A DNA stretch of 64,000 nucleotides. It comes from Rhizobium sp. EC-SD404 (lineage in GTDB: Bacteria > Pseudomonadota > Alphaproteobacteria > Rhizobiales > Rhizobiaceae). The notes below the pieces were generated by a model, which was not told where the DNA came from, made no database searches, and saw only the letters and a program-made list of their open reading frames with translations. This document shows positions 8,696-16,999 of this stretch, piece after piece. The stretch is from NCBI RefSeq assembly GCF_902498825.1, contig NZ_LR701459.1, positions 3,228,563-3,292,562 of the forward strand, read 5' to 3'. The translations under genes were made by a program, and so were the position numbers. Each line of letters starts with the position of its first letter. The first letter of the stretch is position 1.

Positions 8696-11188
8696 TCAGG
8701 CGCTGATGGCGAAGCGGCGAAGGCGCAGCGCGTTGGCAAGCACGAAGACGCTGGAAAGCGCCATGGCCCCGGCCGCCAGGATCGGCGAAAGCAATATCCC
8801 GAAAGCCGGGTAAAGCGCGCCCGCGGCAACGGGGATGAGCGCTGCATTGTAGGCAAATGCCCAGAACAGGTTCTCGCGGATGTTGCGCATCGTTGCCCGA
8901 GACAGGGCAATCGCGGTCGGAACGCCCGTGAGACGGCCCGAGACCAGAACAACATCGGCGGCCTCGATCGCGATGTCCGAGCCGGTGCCGATCGCAATGC
9001 CCACATCCGCCTCGGCGAGCGCCGGCGCATCGTTGATCCCGTCGCCGACATAGGCAACACGTTCGCCGCCGGCTTTCAGTCTGCGGACCGCCTCCACCTT
9101 GCCGTCCGGCAGGACTTCGGCGACCACGTCGTCGATACCGAGTTGCCGCGCGACCGTTTCGGCGGTCCTGCGGTTGTCGCCGGTGATCATAACCACCTTC
9201 AGCCCCAGCGCGTGCATCGCGCGGATCGCACCGGGCGTCGACGGCTTGATCGGGTCTGCCACTGCCACGATTGCCGCCAGCCGCCTGTCGATCGCGGCAT
9301 AGAGTGGGCTCTTCCCTTCACCGGCAAGCCGGCCGGCGATTTCGGCGAACTGCCCCACGTCGAGCCCGAGGCTCGCCATGAACCGATCGGCGCCGATTTC
9401 GACGCGGCGCCCTCCCGCAACGGCGCGGACTCCGAAGCCGGTGACACTCTCGAAGGACGCGACCGCTGGCAGTTGTAGCTCTTCCGCTTCGGCGGCCTCC
9501 ACGATGGCACGCGCGATCGGATGCTCCGACCGCGCTTCGACCGCTGCGATGAGAGACAGGATTTCACTACGTGCGAACCCATCGGCTGTCTGAAGATCGG
9601 TAAGCGCGGGCCTGCCCTCGGTCAGCGTGCCGGTCTTGTCGAGCGCGACAACGCGGGCGTCCTTCAGGCTTTGCAGTGCCTCGCCCTGCCGGAAGAGAAC
9701 GCCGAGTTCCGCCCCCCTGCCCGTGCCGACCATGATGGAGGTGGGCGTGGCCAGGCCCATGGCGCAGGGACATGCGATGATGAGCACCGCGACCGCATTG
9801 ACCAGCGCGAAACTCGTGGCCGGCTCAGGCCCGAAGATCAGCCAGACCAGAAATGTCAGCGCCGCGGCGAGCATCACTGCCGGCACGAACCAGAGCGTGA
9901 CGCGGTCGACCAGAGCCTGGATCGGCAGCTTGGAGCCCTGCGCCTCTTGCACCATGCGGATGATCTGCGCGAGCATCGTGTCGCGACCGATCGCCGTGGC
10001 GCGCACCGTCAGGGCGCCCGTCTGGTTGATGGTACCGCCCACCACGGCGTCTCCCGGTTTCTTTGCGACCGGCACGGGCTCGCCGGTCAGCATCGATTCG
10101 TCGACGAAGGAGCCGCCTTCGACCACCTTGCCATCGACAGCGAGCCGTTCGCCGGGCCGCACCTCGACGAGGTCGCCGAGGCGAATTTCGGAGGCATCCA
10201 GTTCAACCGTCTTGCCGTCGCGACGGATCCGCGCCGTCTTCGGCTGCAGGCCGACGAGCCGCTTGATGGCATCCGACGTCCGGCCCTTGGCGCGCGCTTC
10301 CAGATAGCGGCCAGTGAGGACCAGCGTGACGATGACGGCGGCGGCTTCGAAATAGACGTTGACGGTGCCGGCCGGTAAGAGCTGCGGCGCGAGTGTCGCG
10401 ACGAGCGAATAGGAGAAGGCGGCAAACGTGCCGACGGCGACCAGCGAATTCATGTCCGGCGCGCCCTTGAAAAGCACAGGCAGGCCGATGCGGTAGAAGC
10501 GCAGGCCGGGCCAGAAGAGCACGATGGCGGTCAGCACAAGCTGGATCTGCCAGCTCGCCTGCATGCCGATCGTCCCCGTCACCCAATCGTGGATGGCCGG
10601 CACCGTGTGGGAGCCCATCTCCAGGACAAACACCGGGAGCGTCAGCGCTGCCGCAATCAACAAGTCACGCTTCAGGGCAAGCCGCTCCACATCGCGACGT
10701 GCCGCGTGGTCTTCGGCATCCGTGTCACCTTGCAGCAGATGCGCCTCGTAACCGGCCCCATCGATGGCGGCGATCAGGTCCTCGGTTCGTACGGTTGGAT
10801 CGGCTGTAACAGCGGCCCGCTCGCTGGCGAGATTGACGGAAGCTGCCCGAACGCCGGGCAGGACGGTGAGCGCCCGTTCGACCCGCGCGACGCAGGAGGC
10901 GCATGTCATGCCGTCGACGGCAAGTTCATGCCGTGCGACAGGCACCTCGTAGCCTGCATCCTCGATGGCTGCGACCAAGGCTCCGCGATCGACTTGGCCC
11001 TGCAGCGATATATCGGCGCGTTCGGTCGCCAAATTCACATGGGCTGCGGTCACGCCTTCGACACGGGCGAGCGCTTTTTCGACACGGCCCACACAAGAGG
11101 CGCAGGTCATGCCGACGACGGGGATCGTCAATTTCTGCACCGACGCTCCGTTCGCTGCGGTGGCGCGCAATTCCTGCAACGCGGACAT
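8696..11188 (-). CDS. copA: Copper(I)-exporting P1B-type ATPase
   Basis: An inner-membrane pump that drives Cu(I) out of the cytoplasm. The 830-residue protein has two N-terminal heavy-metal-associated domains with MTCASC motifs (Cys29/Cys32 and Cys96/Cys99). They are followed by eight membrane helices including the metal-transport motif CPCAMG, the phosphatase loop TGEPVPV, the phosphorylation site DKTGTLTEG, the HP motif (SEHPIA) and the hinge [13 protein letters not shown] plus two CxxC domains indicates copper or silver rather than zinc or cadmium. The start at 11188 has GGAGCAGG upstream. A CueR-type operator lies 43-65 nt upstream of the start. Confidence 0.95.
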   Translation of the reverse strand: MSALQELRATAANGASVQKLTIPVVGMTCASCVGRVEKALARVEGVTAAHVNLATERADISLQGQVDRGALVAAIEDAGYEVPVARHELAVDGMTCASCVARVERALTVLPGVRAASVNLASERAAVTADPTVRTEDLIAAIDGAGYEAHLLQGDTDAEDHAARRDVERLALKRDLLIAAALTLPVFVLEMGSHTVPAIHDWVTGTIGMQASWQIQLVLTAIVLFWPGLRFYRIGLPVLFKGAPDMNSLVAVGTFAAFSYSLVATLAPQLLPAGTVNVYFEAAAVIVTLVLTGRYLEARAKGRTSDAIKRLVGLQPKTARIRRDGKTVELDASEIRLGDLVEVRPGERLAVDGKVVEGGSFVDESMLTGEPVPVAKKPGDAVVGGTINQTGALTVRATAIGRDTMLAQIIRMVQEAQGSKLPIQALVDRVTLWFVPAVMLAAALTFLVWLIFGPEPATSFALVNAVAVLIIACPCAMGLATPTSIMVGTGRGAELGVLFRQGEALQSLKDARVVALDKTGTLTEGRPALTDLQTADGFARSEILSLIAAVEARSEHPIARAIVEAAEAEELQLPAVASFESVTGFGVRAVAGGRRVEIGADRFMASLGLDVGQFAEIAGRLAGEGKSPLYAAIDRRLAAIVAVADPIKPSTPGAIRAMHALGLKVVMITGDNRRTAETVARQLGIDDVVAEVLPDGKVEAVRRLKAGGERVAYVGDGINDAPALAEADVGIAIGTGSDIAIEAADVVLVSGRLTGVPTAIALSRATMRNIRENLFWAFAYNAALIPVAAGALYPAFGILLSPILAAGAMALSSVFVLANALRLRRFAISA

Positions 11189-11230
11189 GATGCCTGCTCC
11201 TTCTGGAAACTCGATTGCTCCCTATGTGGG

Positions 11231-11253
11231 GTTTCCAGTCGATGGAAGGTCAA
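11231..11253 (-). promoter_or_regulatory. CueR-type operator/promoter of copA
   Basis: Read on the minus strand: TTGACC (-35) followed by TTCC-N7-GGAA inside an overlong ~19-20 bp spacer, with an A/T-containing CACATAGG -10 region at 11221-11228. The dyad ACCTTCC/GGAAAC inside a long spacer is the MerR/CueR promoter design, in which the regulator underwinds DNA when Cu(I) binds. Confidence 0.85.
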
Positions 11254-11289
11254 GGACCAACGGCCGAAATACCCTGCCGACGAACGTGC

Positions 11290-11320
11290 TTGACCTTCCA
11301 CCCGCTGGAAGCTGCATCTT
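11290..11320 (+). promoter_or_regulatory. CueR-type operator/promoter of copZ-DUF305-cueR
   Basis: TTGACC (11290-11295) is followed by a 19-bp spacer carrying TTCC-N7-GGAAGC and then CATCTT (11315-11320) as the -10. It nearly duplicates the operator of the divergent copA gene, 37 bp away, so one regulator should control both directions. Confidence 0.85.
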
Positions 11321-11353
11321 GCACATCAACGCGATCGCTGACGGAGGCAGATC

Positions 11354-11551
11354 ATGAAGTTCGAAATCGAGGCCATGCATTGCGGCGGTTGCGCCAGGGG
11401 CGTGACGAAGGCGATCCAGTCGGTCGACCCGGCAGCATCCGTCAATGTCGACCTCGACAAGCGTCATGTCACGGTCGATTCCAGCGCCGACCCCGCCGCA
11501 ATTACAGCCAAGCTCGATGCGGCTGGTTTTCCACCAAGACAACTGGACTGA
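11354..11551 (+). CDS. copZ: Copper chaperone CopZ-like HMA protein
   Basis: A 65-residue single heavy-metal-associated domain. The metal site is MHCGGC (Cys near residues 10 and 13), followed by the ferredoxin-like fold pattern VTKAIQSVDPAASVNVDLDKRHVTV. CopZ carries Cu(I) in the cytosol to the CopA pump. It is the first gene after a CueR operator and is followed 9 nt later by the DUF305 gene. Confidence 0.9.
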   Translation: MKFEIEAMHCGGCARGVTKAIQSVDPAASVNVDLDKRHVTVDSSADPAAITAKLDAAGFPPRQLD

Positions 11552-11560
11552 GGACGAAAC

Positions 11561-12010
11561 ATGCGTTTCACATCGATATTCCCTGCTGTCGCGGTTCTTG
11601 CCCTCGCCGGGGGCATACCCGCCCTGGCGCAGTACGCCGAATTCAAGTTGCCCACACAGTGCGTCGAAGCGCAGGACCATGCACATATGGACCACAGCGC
11701 AGACCATGACATGGATATGAGCGGTATGGAGCCGCAGTCGCTGGAAGGCATGCCCGAACATGTCCAGGAAAACATGCAGCGCATGGCGATCACGATGCCC
11801 GCCATGCAGCAGGGCATGATGAACGAAGACGCCGATGTGGCCTTCGCTTGCGGGATGATCGCCCATCACCAGGGCGCAATCGACATGGCCGAAGTGCTAC
11901 TCGAAAATGGCGAAGACGCCGAGATGCGCGCGCTGGCCGAAACCATCATCGCCGCGCAGCAAGCCGAGATCGCCGAAATGACCCAGTGGCTGGCTGAAAA
12001 CGCCGATTGA
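11561..12010 (+). CDS. DUF305 (CopM-like) exported copper-binding protein
   Basis: This 149-residue protein has a clear Sec signal peptide (residues about 1-23, ending ALAQ). A Met/His-rich stretch follows (HAHMDHSADHDMDMSGME), then a helical DUF305 core with the conserved FACGMIAHHQGAIDMAE motif. DUF305 proteins such as CopM bind copper in the periplasm through Met and His. Its place between copZ and cueR under a CueR promoter supports a periplasmic copper-sequestering role. Confidence 0.88.
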   Translation: MRFTSIFPAVAVLALAGGIPALAQYAEFKLPTQCVEAQDHAHMDHSADHDMDMSGMEPQSLEGMPEHVQENMQRMAITMPAMQQGMMNEDADVAFACGMIAHHQGAIDMAEVLLENGEDAEMRALAETIIAAQQAEIAEMTQWLAENAD

Positions 12011-12042
12011 GCGCAGTCTGCCGCTTGCCGGGAGAAAGATCC

Positions 12043-12444
12043 ATGAACATCGGTGCCGCCGCCAGACAGTCGAAACTACCGACGAAAACGATCCGCTATT
12101 ATGAGGAGATCGGTCTCCTGAAGGCCGATCGCGCCGCCAACGGCTATCGCGATTATTCGGAGGACGACATCCATCGGCTCCGCTTCGTCCAGCGTGCGCG
12201 CAGTCTCGGCTTTTCCGTCGACGAATGCCGGCAGTTGCTGTCGCTCTATTCCGATCGCGAGCGGGCCAGCGCCGACGTGAAGGCCATTGCTCTGGAAAAG
12301 CTCGGCGAGATCGACCGCAAGATCGCGGAGTTGACGGCGCTGCGGAAGACGCTCGGTCATCTCGTAAAAACCTGCCACGGTGATAACCGTCCCGAATGCC
12401 CGATCATCGACGGTCTTTCGGGCAAGTCGGCGAGCGATCACTAA
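12043..12444 (+). CDS. cueR: Cu(I)-responsive MerR-family regulator CueR
   Basis: Starts MNIGAAARQSKLPTKTIRYY at 12043 after GGGAGAAAG. The N-terminal winged helix-turn-helix has the MerR signature TIRYYEEIGLLKADR, a long dimerisation helix follows, and the C-terminal metal loop reads CHGDNRPECPI with two cysteines, as in CueR for linear Cu(I) coordination. About 133 residues, normal for the family. It is the last gene of the operon it controls, and it should act at the two operators at 11231-11320. Confidence 0.93.
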   Translation: MNIGAAARQSKLPTKTIRYYEEIGLLKADRAANGYRDYSEDDIHRLRFVQRARSLGFSVDECRQLLSLYSDRERASADVKAIALEKLGEIDRKIAELTALRKTLGHLVKTCHGDNRPECPIIDGLSGKSASDH

Positions 12445-12475
12445 GCTAAATGTTCCGAGCACGCTGGCTTTCAAT

Positions 12476-12492
12476 CTCGGCAACGTGCCGAG
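12476..12492. terminator. Short hairpin downstream of cueR
   Basis: CTCGGCA (12476-12482) and TGCCGAG (12486-12492) form a perfect 7-bp stem with a 3-nt loop. It sits between the convergent cueR and DUF1348 genes. No T run follows, so termination is only a guess. Confidence 0.35.
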
Positions 12493-12583
12493 TTGGAAAG
12501 GTCGCCGCGGCGATCCGCCGTGCCGGCACAATGCAACACGCGACGTGATGGAAAGCGTAACGAGTGCCCGACAGGCGTGGTCG

Positions 12584-13048
12584 TCAGAGACCGAGCTCGC
12601 TGAGCCCGGGGTGATCCGCCGGGCGAATGCCCCGCGGCCAGTGGAATTTCCGTTCTTCGCTCGAAATAGCATGATCGTTGATGGACGCGATGCGCCGCTG
12701 CATCAGGCCTTCGGGCGAGAACTCCCAGTTCTCGTTGCCGTAGGAGCGAAACCAGTTGCCGCTATCGTCATGCCATTCATAGGCAAAGCGCACCGCGATA
12801 CGGCTTTCATGATGCGCCCAGACCTCCTTGATGAGGCGATAGTCGAGCTCGCGCGCCCATTTGCGCTCAAGAAAGGCGTGGACGGCGTCACGCCCCTGCA
12901 GAAACTCGGCGCGGTTTCGCCAGATCGTGTCCTGCGTATAGGCCAGCACGACCTTTCCCGGATCGCGGGTGTTCCAGGCATCTTCCGCCATGCGTGCCTT
13001 CTGGGCGGCAGTCTCTGCTGTAAAAGGGGGCAAGGGCGGTCGCGACAT
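12584..13048 (-). CDS. DUF1348 / SnoaL-like (NTF2 fold) protein
   Basis: A 154-residue soluble protein beginning [20 protein letters not shown]. The sequence [40 protein letters not shown] is the diagnostic core of DUF1348, an NTF2-like alpha-beta barrel family of unknown biochemical role, and the tail [20 protein letters not shown] is also conserved in the family. It follows cynS by about 75 nt on the same strand and could be read through from the cyn operon, but nothing links the functions. Confidence 0.85.
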   Translation of the reverse strand: MSRPPLPPFTAETAAQKARMAEDAWNTRDPGKVVLAYTQDTIWRNRAEFLQGRDAVHAFLERKWARELDYRLIKEVWAHHESRIAVRFAYEWHDDSGNWFRSYGNENWEFSPEGLMQRRIASINDHAISSEERKFHWPRGIRPADHPGLSELGL

Positions 13049-13124
13049 CGTTCACGTCTCCGGGCAAAGCCTCGATGCGGCTAGGGCAAGGACGCTTCGC
13101 GCCCTGCCCGCGCCGTTGGTCAGA

Positions 13125-13568
13125 TCACCAGGCGTTGTAGGCCAGGTATTTGCCTCGCATCTTGAGCTCAACCCGATCGCCCTTGGGACTCGGAATGCGG
13201 TCGATCTCCATGTCGAAATCGATCGCACTCATGATGCCGTTGCCGAACTTCTCGTTGATCAGTTCCTTGATCGTGTCGCCGTAGACGGCAACGATCTCGT
13301 AGAGACGGTAGACGCACGGGTCGGTGGGGACCGCCTGCGAAAAGATCTTCGTGGGGAATTCGGCAAGGACGAGCGCCGCTTCCTGCGGCAGTCCCAGGTT
13401 GCGCACCAAGAGATCGGCCTTGTCGCGTGGGAATGCGTTCATGCCCAGGCAGGCGGAGGTCGTGAACACTTCCGACATGCCGATATCCGCCGCGATCTTT
13501 TCCCAGGTGAGACCTGCGGTGCGCTTCTTTTCGATGATCATTTCCGTGACGTCGATTTTCTTCATCAT
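13125..13568 (-). CDS. cynS: Cyanate hydratase (cyanase)
   Basis: Cyanase converts cyanate plus bicarbonate to ammonia and two CO2. The 147-residue protein has an N-terminal helical POU-like domain (LTWEKIAADIGMSEVFTTSACLG) and the decameric catalytic domain. By offset from the E. coli enzyme, the catalytic residues are Arg88, Glu91 (VYRLYEIV) and Ser114 (GIMSAIDF), all present. Length is normal (156 in E. coli). It is the last gene of an operon with an ABC transporter (13613-16781) driven from a sigma-54 promoter at 16850, so cyanate is the expected imported substrate and ammonia the product. Confidence 0.96.
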   Translation of the reverse strand: MMKKIDVTEMIIEKKRTAGLTWEKIAADIGMSEVFTTSACLGMNAFPRDKADLLVRNLGLPQEAALVLAEFPTKIFSQAVPTDPCVYRLYEIVAVYGDTIKELINEKFGNGIMSAIDFDMEIDRIPSPKGDRVELKMRGKYLAYNAW

Positions 13569-13612
13569 GGTCGGCGTTTCCTCGTGATGGTTATGGGGTC
13601 GAAACGTCCAGC

Positions 13613-14530
13613 TCAGCCGGCGAGCGAGACGAGATGGGGACGGACGCGCTCGGCGTCCGGGGTCGGTTTTTCATCGTCCGCACCGGGGCGAACGGTCAGC
13701 GGCTGGCGCCGCCCACCGCTGGGCTCGCGTGGGCTCGCCGCGATCTCGCCGGAGCGTCGGGACAGAAAATCGACGAGGTGGTTGCGGATCTTGTAGTAGG
13801 CCGGATGGTGGATCATCTCGGCACGCTTGCGCGGCCGGGGAATATCGATGACCACGCTTTCGGCAACTTCGGCGAACGGCCCGTTGCTCATCAGCAGGAT
13901 GCGGTCGGCGAGAAGGATCGCCTCGTCGACGTCATGGGTGATCATGAACACCGTCTGGCCGCTGTCCTGCCAGATCTTCAAAAGCTCGTCCTGGATGGTG
14001 CCGCGCGTCAGGGCATCCAGCGCCCCAAACGGCTCGTCGAGCAGCAAAAGCTTCGGCTGCGTCGCGAAGGCGCGGGCGATGGAGACGCGCTGGCGCATGC
14101 CGCCCGAAAGCTGCGACGGCTTGCGATGCTCGGCCCCGTTGGTCAGGCCGACCATGCGTAGATATTCGTAGCTGTGCTCCTCGACCTTTTCCTTGGACCA
14201 GGCGGGAAAGCGCGCCTTGACGCCGAACATCACGTTCTTCAGCGCCGTCAGCCAGGGCAGCAGCGAATAGTTCTGGAAGACGACGCCGCGATCGAGGCTC
14301 GGGCCCGATACTTCCCGGCCATCCATGGTCACCACGCCTTCGGTGGGCTCGTCCAGCCCGGCGAGAACGTTCATGATGGTAGACTTGCCGCAGCCGGAAT
14401 GGCCGATGATGCAGACGAACTCGCCCTTCTGGATGTCGAAGTTGACGTTTTCGAAAACGGTGAGCTGTTCGTCCTTGCTGCCCGGAAACCGCTTGGCCAG
14501 CCCGTCGATCTCGAGGAATGGTCTTGTCAT
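13613..14530 (-). CDS. cynD: Cyanate/nitrate-type ABC transporter ATP-binding protein
   Basis: A 305-residue ABC ATPase: Walker A GHSGCGKST (near residue 44), Q loop VVFQNYSLLPWL, signature LSGGMRQRV, Walker B LLLLDEPFGALD and H loop ITHD. The NrtD/CynD/SsuB group is indicated by the LPWLTALKNV segment and by its operon partners. About 50 residues at the C-terminus are Pro/Arg-rich and lie beyond the normal domain. It would power the CynB permease at the cytosolic face. It lies between the permease gene and cynS. Confidence 0.9.
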   Translation of the reverse strand: MTRPFLEIDGLAKRFPGSKDEQLTVFENVNFDIQKGEFVCIIGHSGCGKSTIMNVLAGLDEPTEGVVTMDGREVSGPSLDRGVVFQNYSLLPWLTALKNVMFGVKARFPAWSKEKVEEHSYEYLRMVGLTNGAEHRKPSQLSGGMRQRVSIARAFATQPKLLLLDEPFGALDALTRGTIQDELLKIWQDSGQTVFMITHDVDEAILLADRILLMSNGPFAEVAESVVIDIPRPRKRAEMIHHPAYYKIRNHLVDFLSRRSGEIAASPREPSGGRRQPLTVRPGADDEKPTPDAERVRPHLVSLAG

Positions 14531-14539
14531 GACGATCTC

Positions 14540-15376
14540 CTATTCGGTGTAGGTGACGGCGCGCTGCAGGCGGCCGAATGCGGCATCAAGCGCCATGCCG
14601 ACGACGCCGATCATCAGGATCGAGAAAATCACGCTGGTGAGATCGAGATTGTTCCACTCGTTCCAGACGTAGTAGCCAATGCCCGTGCCACCGACGAGCA
14701 TCTCGGCGGCGACGATCACGAGCCAGGCGATGCCGATCGAGATGCGCATGCCCGTCACGATGGTCGGTGCAGCGGCCGGCAAGATCACCTGAAAAGCCGT
14801 CTTCACCGGCCCGAGCTCGTGGGTACGGGCGACATTGACCCAATCCTTGCGCACTGAGGCGACGCCGAACGCCGTGTTGATCAGCATCGGCCAGATGGAG
14901 CAGATGAAGATCACGAAGATCGACGAGGCCTCGCTGTCCTGGATGATGAAGAGCGCAAGCGGCATCCAAGCGAGCGGCGAAATCGGCCGCAGCACCTGGA
15001 TGAAGGGATCGAGGGCCCGGAACATCAGCGGCGACATGCCGATCAGGAAGCCCACCGGCAGAGCGATGATGGCTGCAAGCGCGTAGCCGGTCAGAACCCG
15101 CATCAGCGAATAGGCGATCTGGATGCCGATGCCCTTGTCGTTGGCGCCGGTGTTGTGGAAGGGATCGGAAAGCTCCTCCCACGCCTTCTGCATCACCGCA
15201 GAAGGCGCAGGAACGCCGGCATTCTGGCTGCCGCCGCCCATCAGCCGCTCATACTCGGTCATCTCGCCGGCGCCCGGCAGGATTTCCGTGTTCGTCGACA
15301 GTTCCCAGGCGCCGAGCGCGACGATCAGGATGACGATCGTGAGTGCGAGTGCCCTGAAGTCGTAGGAGCGCGTCAT
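14540..15376 (-). CDS. cynB: Cyanate/nitrate-type ABC transporter permease
   Basis: A 278-residue inner-membrane permease of the NrtB/CynB/TauC class starting MTRSYDFRALALTI at 15376 with GGAGG upstream. Six hydrophobic helices are visible. The EAA loop reads ARTHELGPVKTAFQVILPAAAPTIVTGMRISIG, typical of this family for contact with the ATPase. It begins 1 nt after the stop of the binding-protein gene, so translation is coupled. Confidence 0.9.
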   Translation of the reverse strand: MTRSYDFRALALTIVILIVALGAWELSTNTEILPGAGEMTEYERLMGGGSQNAGVPAPSAVMQKAWEELSDPFHNTGANDKGIGIQIAYSLMRVLTGYALAAIIALPVGFLIGMSPLMFRALDPFIQVLRPISPLAWMPLALFIIQDSEASSIFVIFICSIWPMLINTAFGVASVRKDWVNVARTHELGPVKTAFQVILPAAAPTIVTGMRISIGIAWLVIVAAEMLVGGTGIGYYVWNEWNNLDLTSVIFSILMIGVVGMALDAAFGRLQRAVTYTE

Positions 15377-15377
15377 G

Positions 15378-16781
15378 TCACGTCCTCCGGATCGCGAAGC
15401 TTTCGACATAGGCTTCGGGTTCGGTCGGATCGAAGGTCTTGCCCATGATCATGTGCGACTTATAGGTCTCGGTCGGCACTTCGAGACCAAGATCCGCCAT
15501 GACCTTCCCGCAATCGGCAGCGAGATAGACCTGCTCGGCAACGGCTGCGTAGTCGATATCGCCCTCGATGTAGCCCCAGCGCTTCATCTGGGTCAGGATC
15601 CAGACACCCATGGAGTGCCAGGGGAACGGATCGAAATCGATCCGGTCCGGCTCGTCGCGCACATTGCCGAGACCGTCGGCGAAGCGACCGGTCAGCACCT
15701 GCTCGATGACCGGCACCGGCTGATTGAGATAGTTCGTCGGCGCAATGGCCTCGGCGATCTCGGATCGGTTGGCGCTGTCGCTGGCGTACTGGGTGGCGTC
15801 GATGATCGCCTTGAGAAGATTGCCGTAGGTATTGGGATAGGTTTCGGCGAATTCCTGCGAGCAGGCGAAGGCGCAGCAGGGGTGGCCTTCCCAGATGTCC
15901 TTGGTGAGGATGTGGATGAAGCCGATCTCTTCCCAGACGGCGCGCTGGTTGAATGGGTCGGGCGACAGGAAGCCATCAATGTTGCCGGCACGCAGGTTCG
16001 CGACCATTTCCGGCGGCGGGACGACGCGAATCTGGATGTCGCGATCCGGATCGAGACCGGCTTCCGCCACGTAGTAGCGCAGCAGGAAGTTGTGCATGGA
16101 ATATTCGAACGGCACACCTAAGATCAGGCCACGCCAGCTTGAGACGTCCTCGTGCTTGTCGCGGTGATCATTGTGCAGGACGATAGCCTGGCCGTTGATG
16201 TTTTCAACGGCGGGCATCAGGAACGGCGTTGCCGTCGAACCGGCGCCGAGTGTGATCGCGAGCGGCATCGGCGTCAGCATGTGCGACGCGTCGTATTCGC
16301 CATTCAGCGACTTGTCGCGGGCCACGGCCCAGCCGGCCGTCTTCACGACTTCGACGTTCAGGCCATAGCGCTGATAGAAGCCGAGCGGCTCCGCCATGAT
16401 GATCGGCGTGGCGCAGGTGATTGGCACGAAGCCAACGGAGAGGTCGGTTTTTTCCGGTGTCCCGATTTCGTCGAGGATCGCAGCCTTCACCTTGTCGATG
16501 GGCAGAACCGATGCGAGTGCTGCGGCGAGCGTCGTTCCGCCGAGCATCTTCGCGAATGAGCGGCGCGACAGCTCGTTGTGACCGAACATGGAGCGTACGA
16601 CGGCGCTCTCCACGGCTCTATCGAGCATGTCTTCAGTCGACATCCGCACGCGCTGGTCTCTTGCCGAGACCGCTTTCATTCGGTGGCCTGCATCGTCCAC
16701 GCAATCGCTGCAGGTACAGGCAAGACCATGGCGAAGGTCGACATCGCCGTCATATGGATTACCCAAGGACTTGATCGTCAT
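15378..16781 (-). CDS. cynA: NrtA/CynA-type substrate-binding protein with extended N-terminus
   Basis: A CmpA/NrtA-like periplasmic receptor of about 467 residues from the ATG at 16781. The binding domain starts near VGFVPITCATPIIMAEPLGF and includes the family motifs YDASHMLTPMPLAITLG and GFLSPDPFNQRAVWEEIG. Before it lies an unusually long ~70-residue stretch with a Cys cluster (CTCSDC), then a twin-arginine-like RRSFAKMLGGTTLAAALASV segment. The true export signal may be this internal RR motif, or the protein may be processed in another way. The cynS context suggests cyanate, though nitrate and bicarbonate receptors look alike. First gene after the sigma-54 promoter. Confidence 0.85.
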   Translation of the reverse strand: MTIKSLGNPYDGDVDLRHGLACTCSDCVDDAGHRMKAVSARDQRVRMSTEDMLDRAVESAVVRSMFGHNELSRRSFAKMLGGTTLAAALASVLPIDKVKAAILDEIGTPEKTDLSVGFVPITCATPIIMAEPLGFYQRYGLNVEVVKTAGWAVARDKSLNGEYDASHMLTPMPLAITLGAGSTATPFLMPAVENINGQAIVLHNDHRDKHEDVSSWRGLILGVPFEYSMHNFLLRYYVAEAGLDPDRDIQIRVVPPPEMVANLRAGNIDGFLSPDPFNQRAVWEEIGFIHILTKDIWEGHPCCAFACSQEFAETYPNTYGNLLKAIIDATQYASDSANRSEIAEAIAPTNYLNQPVPVIEQVLTGRFADGLGNVRDEPDRIDFDPFPWHSMGVWILTQMKRWGYIEGDIDYAAVAEQVYLAADCGKVMADLGLEVPTETYKSHMIMGKTFDPTEPEAYVESFAIRRT

Positions 16782-16849
16782 CTGCTGAACCCCTTTTTTT
16801 GACAGCGCATCCGGTTGCCGCAGCTGCGCCAGCCTCCACGTCTGACGTA

Positions 16850-16866
16850 AAGCAATGGCCGTGCCA
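16850..16866 (-). promoter_or_regulatory. Sigma-54 promoter of the cynABDS operon
   Basis: On the minus strand: TGGCAC-GGCCA-TTGCT, a match to the -24/-12 consensus TGGCAC-N5-TTGCW. GG and GC have the required spacing. Transcription would begin near 16840, giving a leader of about 60 nt before cynA. The divergent neighbour encodes a GAFTGA-type sigma-54 activator. Confidence 0.9.
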
Positions 16867-16933
16867 GATGCTCGCCACCGACCAAAAGCCCGCGCCAACA
16901 GGCGTCAAAAGGGCGCGCGGACACCACCGGTTT

Positions 16934-16987
16934 TTACGAACATTCGTAATTTACAGATTCTCGTAATGGCGTTATGAGATTTCGTAA
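16934..16987. promoter_or_regulatory. Three 16-bp palindromic operators in the cynA/regulator intergenic region
   Basis: TTACGAACATTCGTAA (16934-16949) is a perfect 7-2-7 palindrome. Degenerate copies TTACAGATTCTCGTAA (16951-16966) and TTATGAGATTTCGTAA (16972-16987) keep the TTA and CGTAA ends. They lie about 70-140 bp upstream of the sigma-54 promoter and directly before the regulator start codon. This suits both enhancer sites for cynA and an autoregulatory site for the activator. Confidence 0.75.
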
Positions 16988-16999
16988 AACGGAGTGTGG

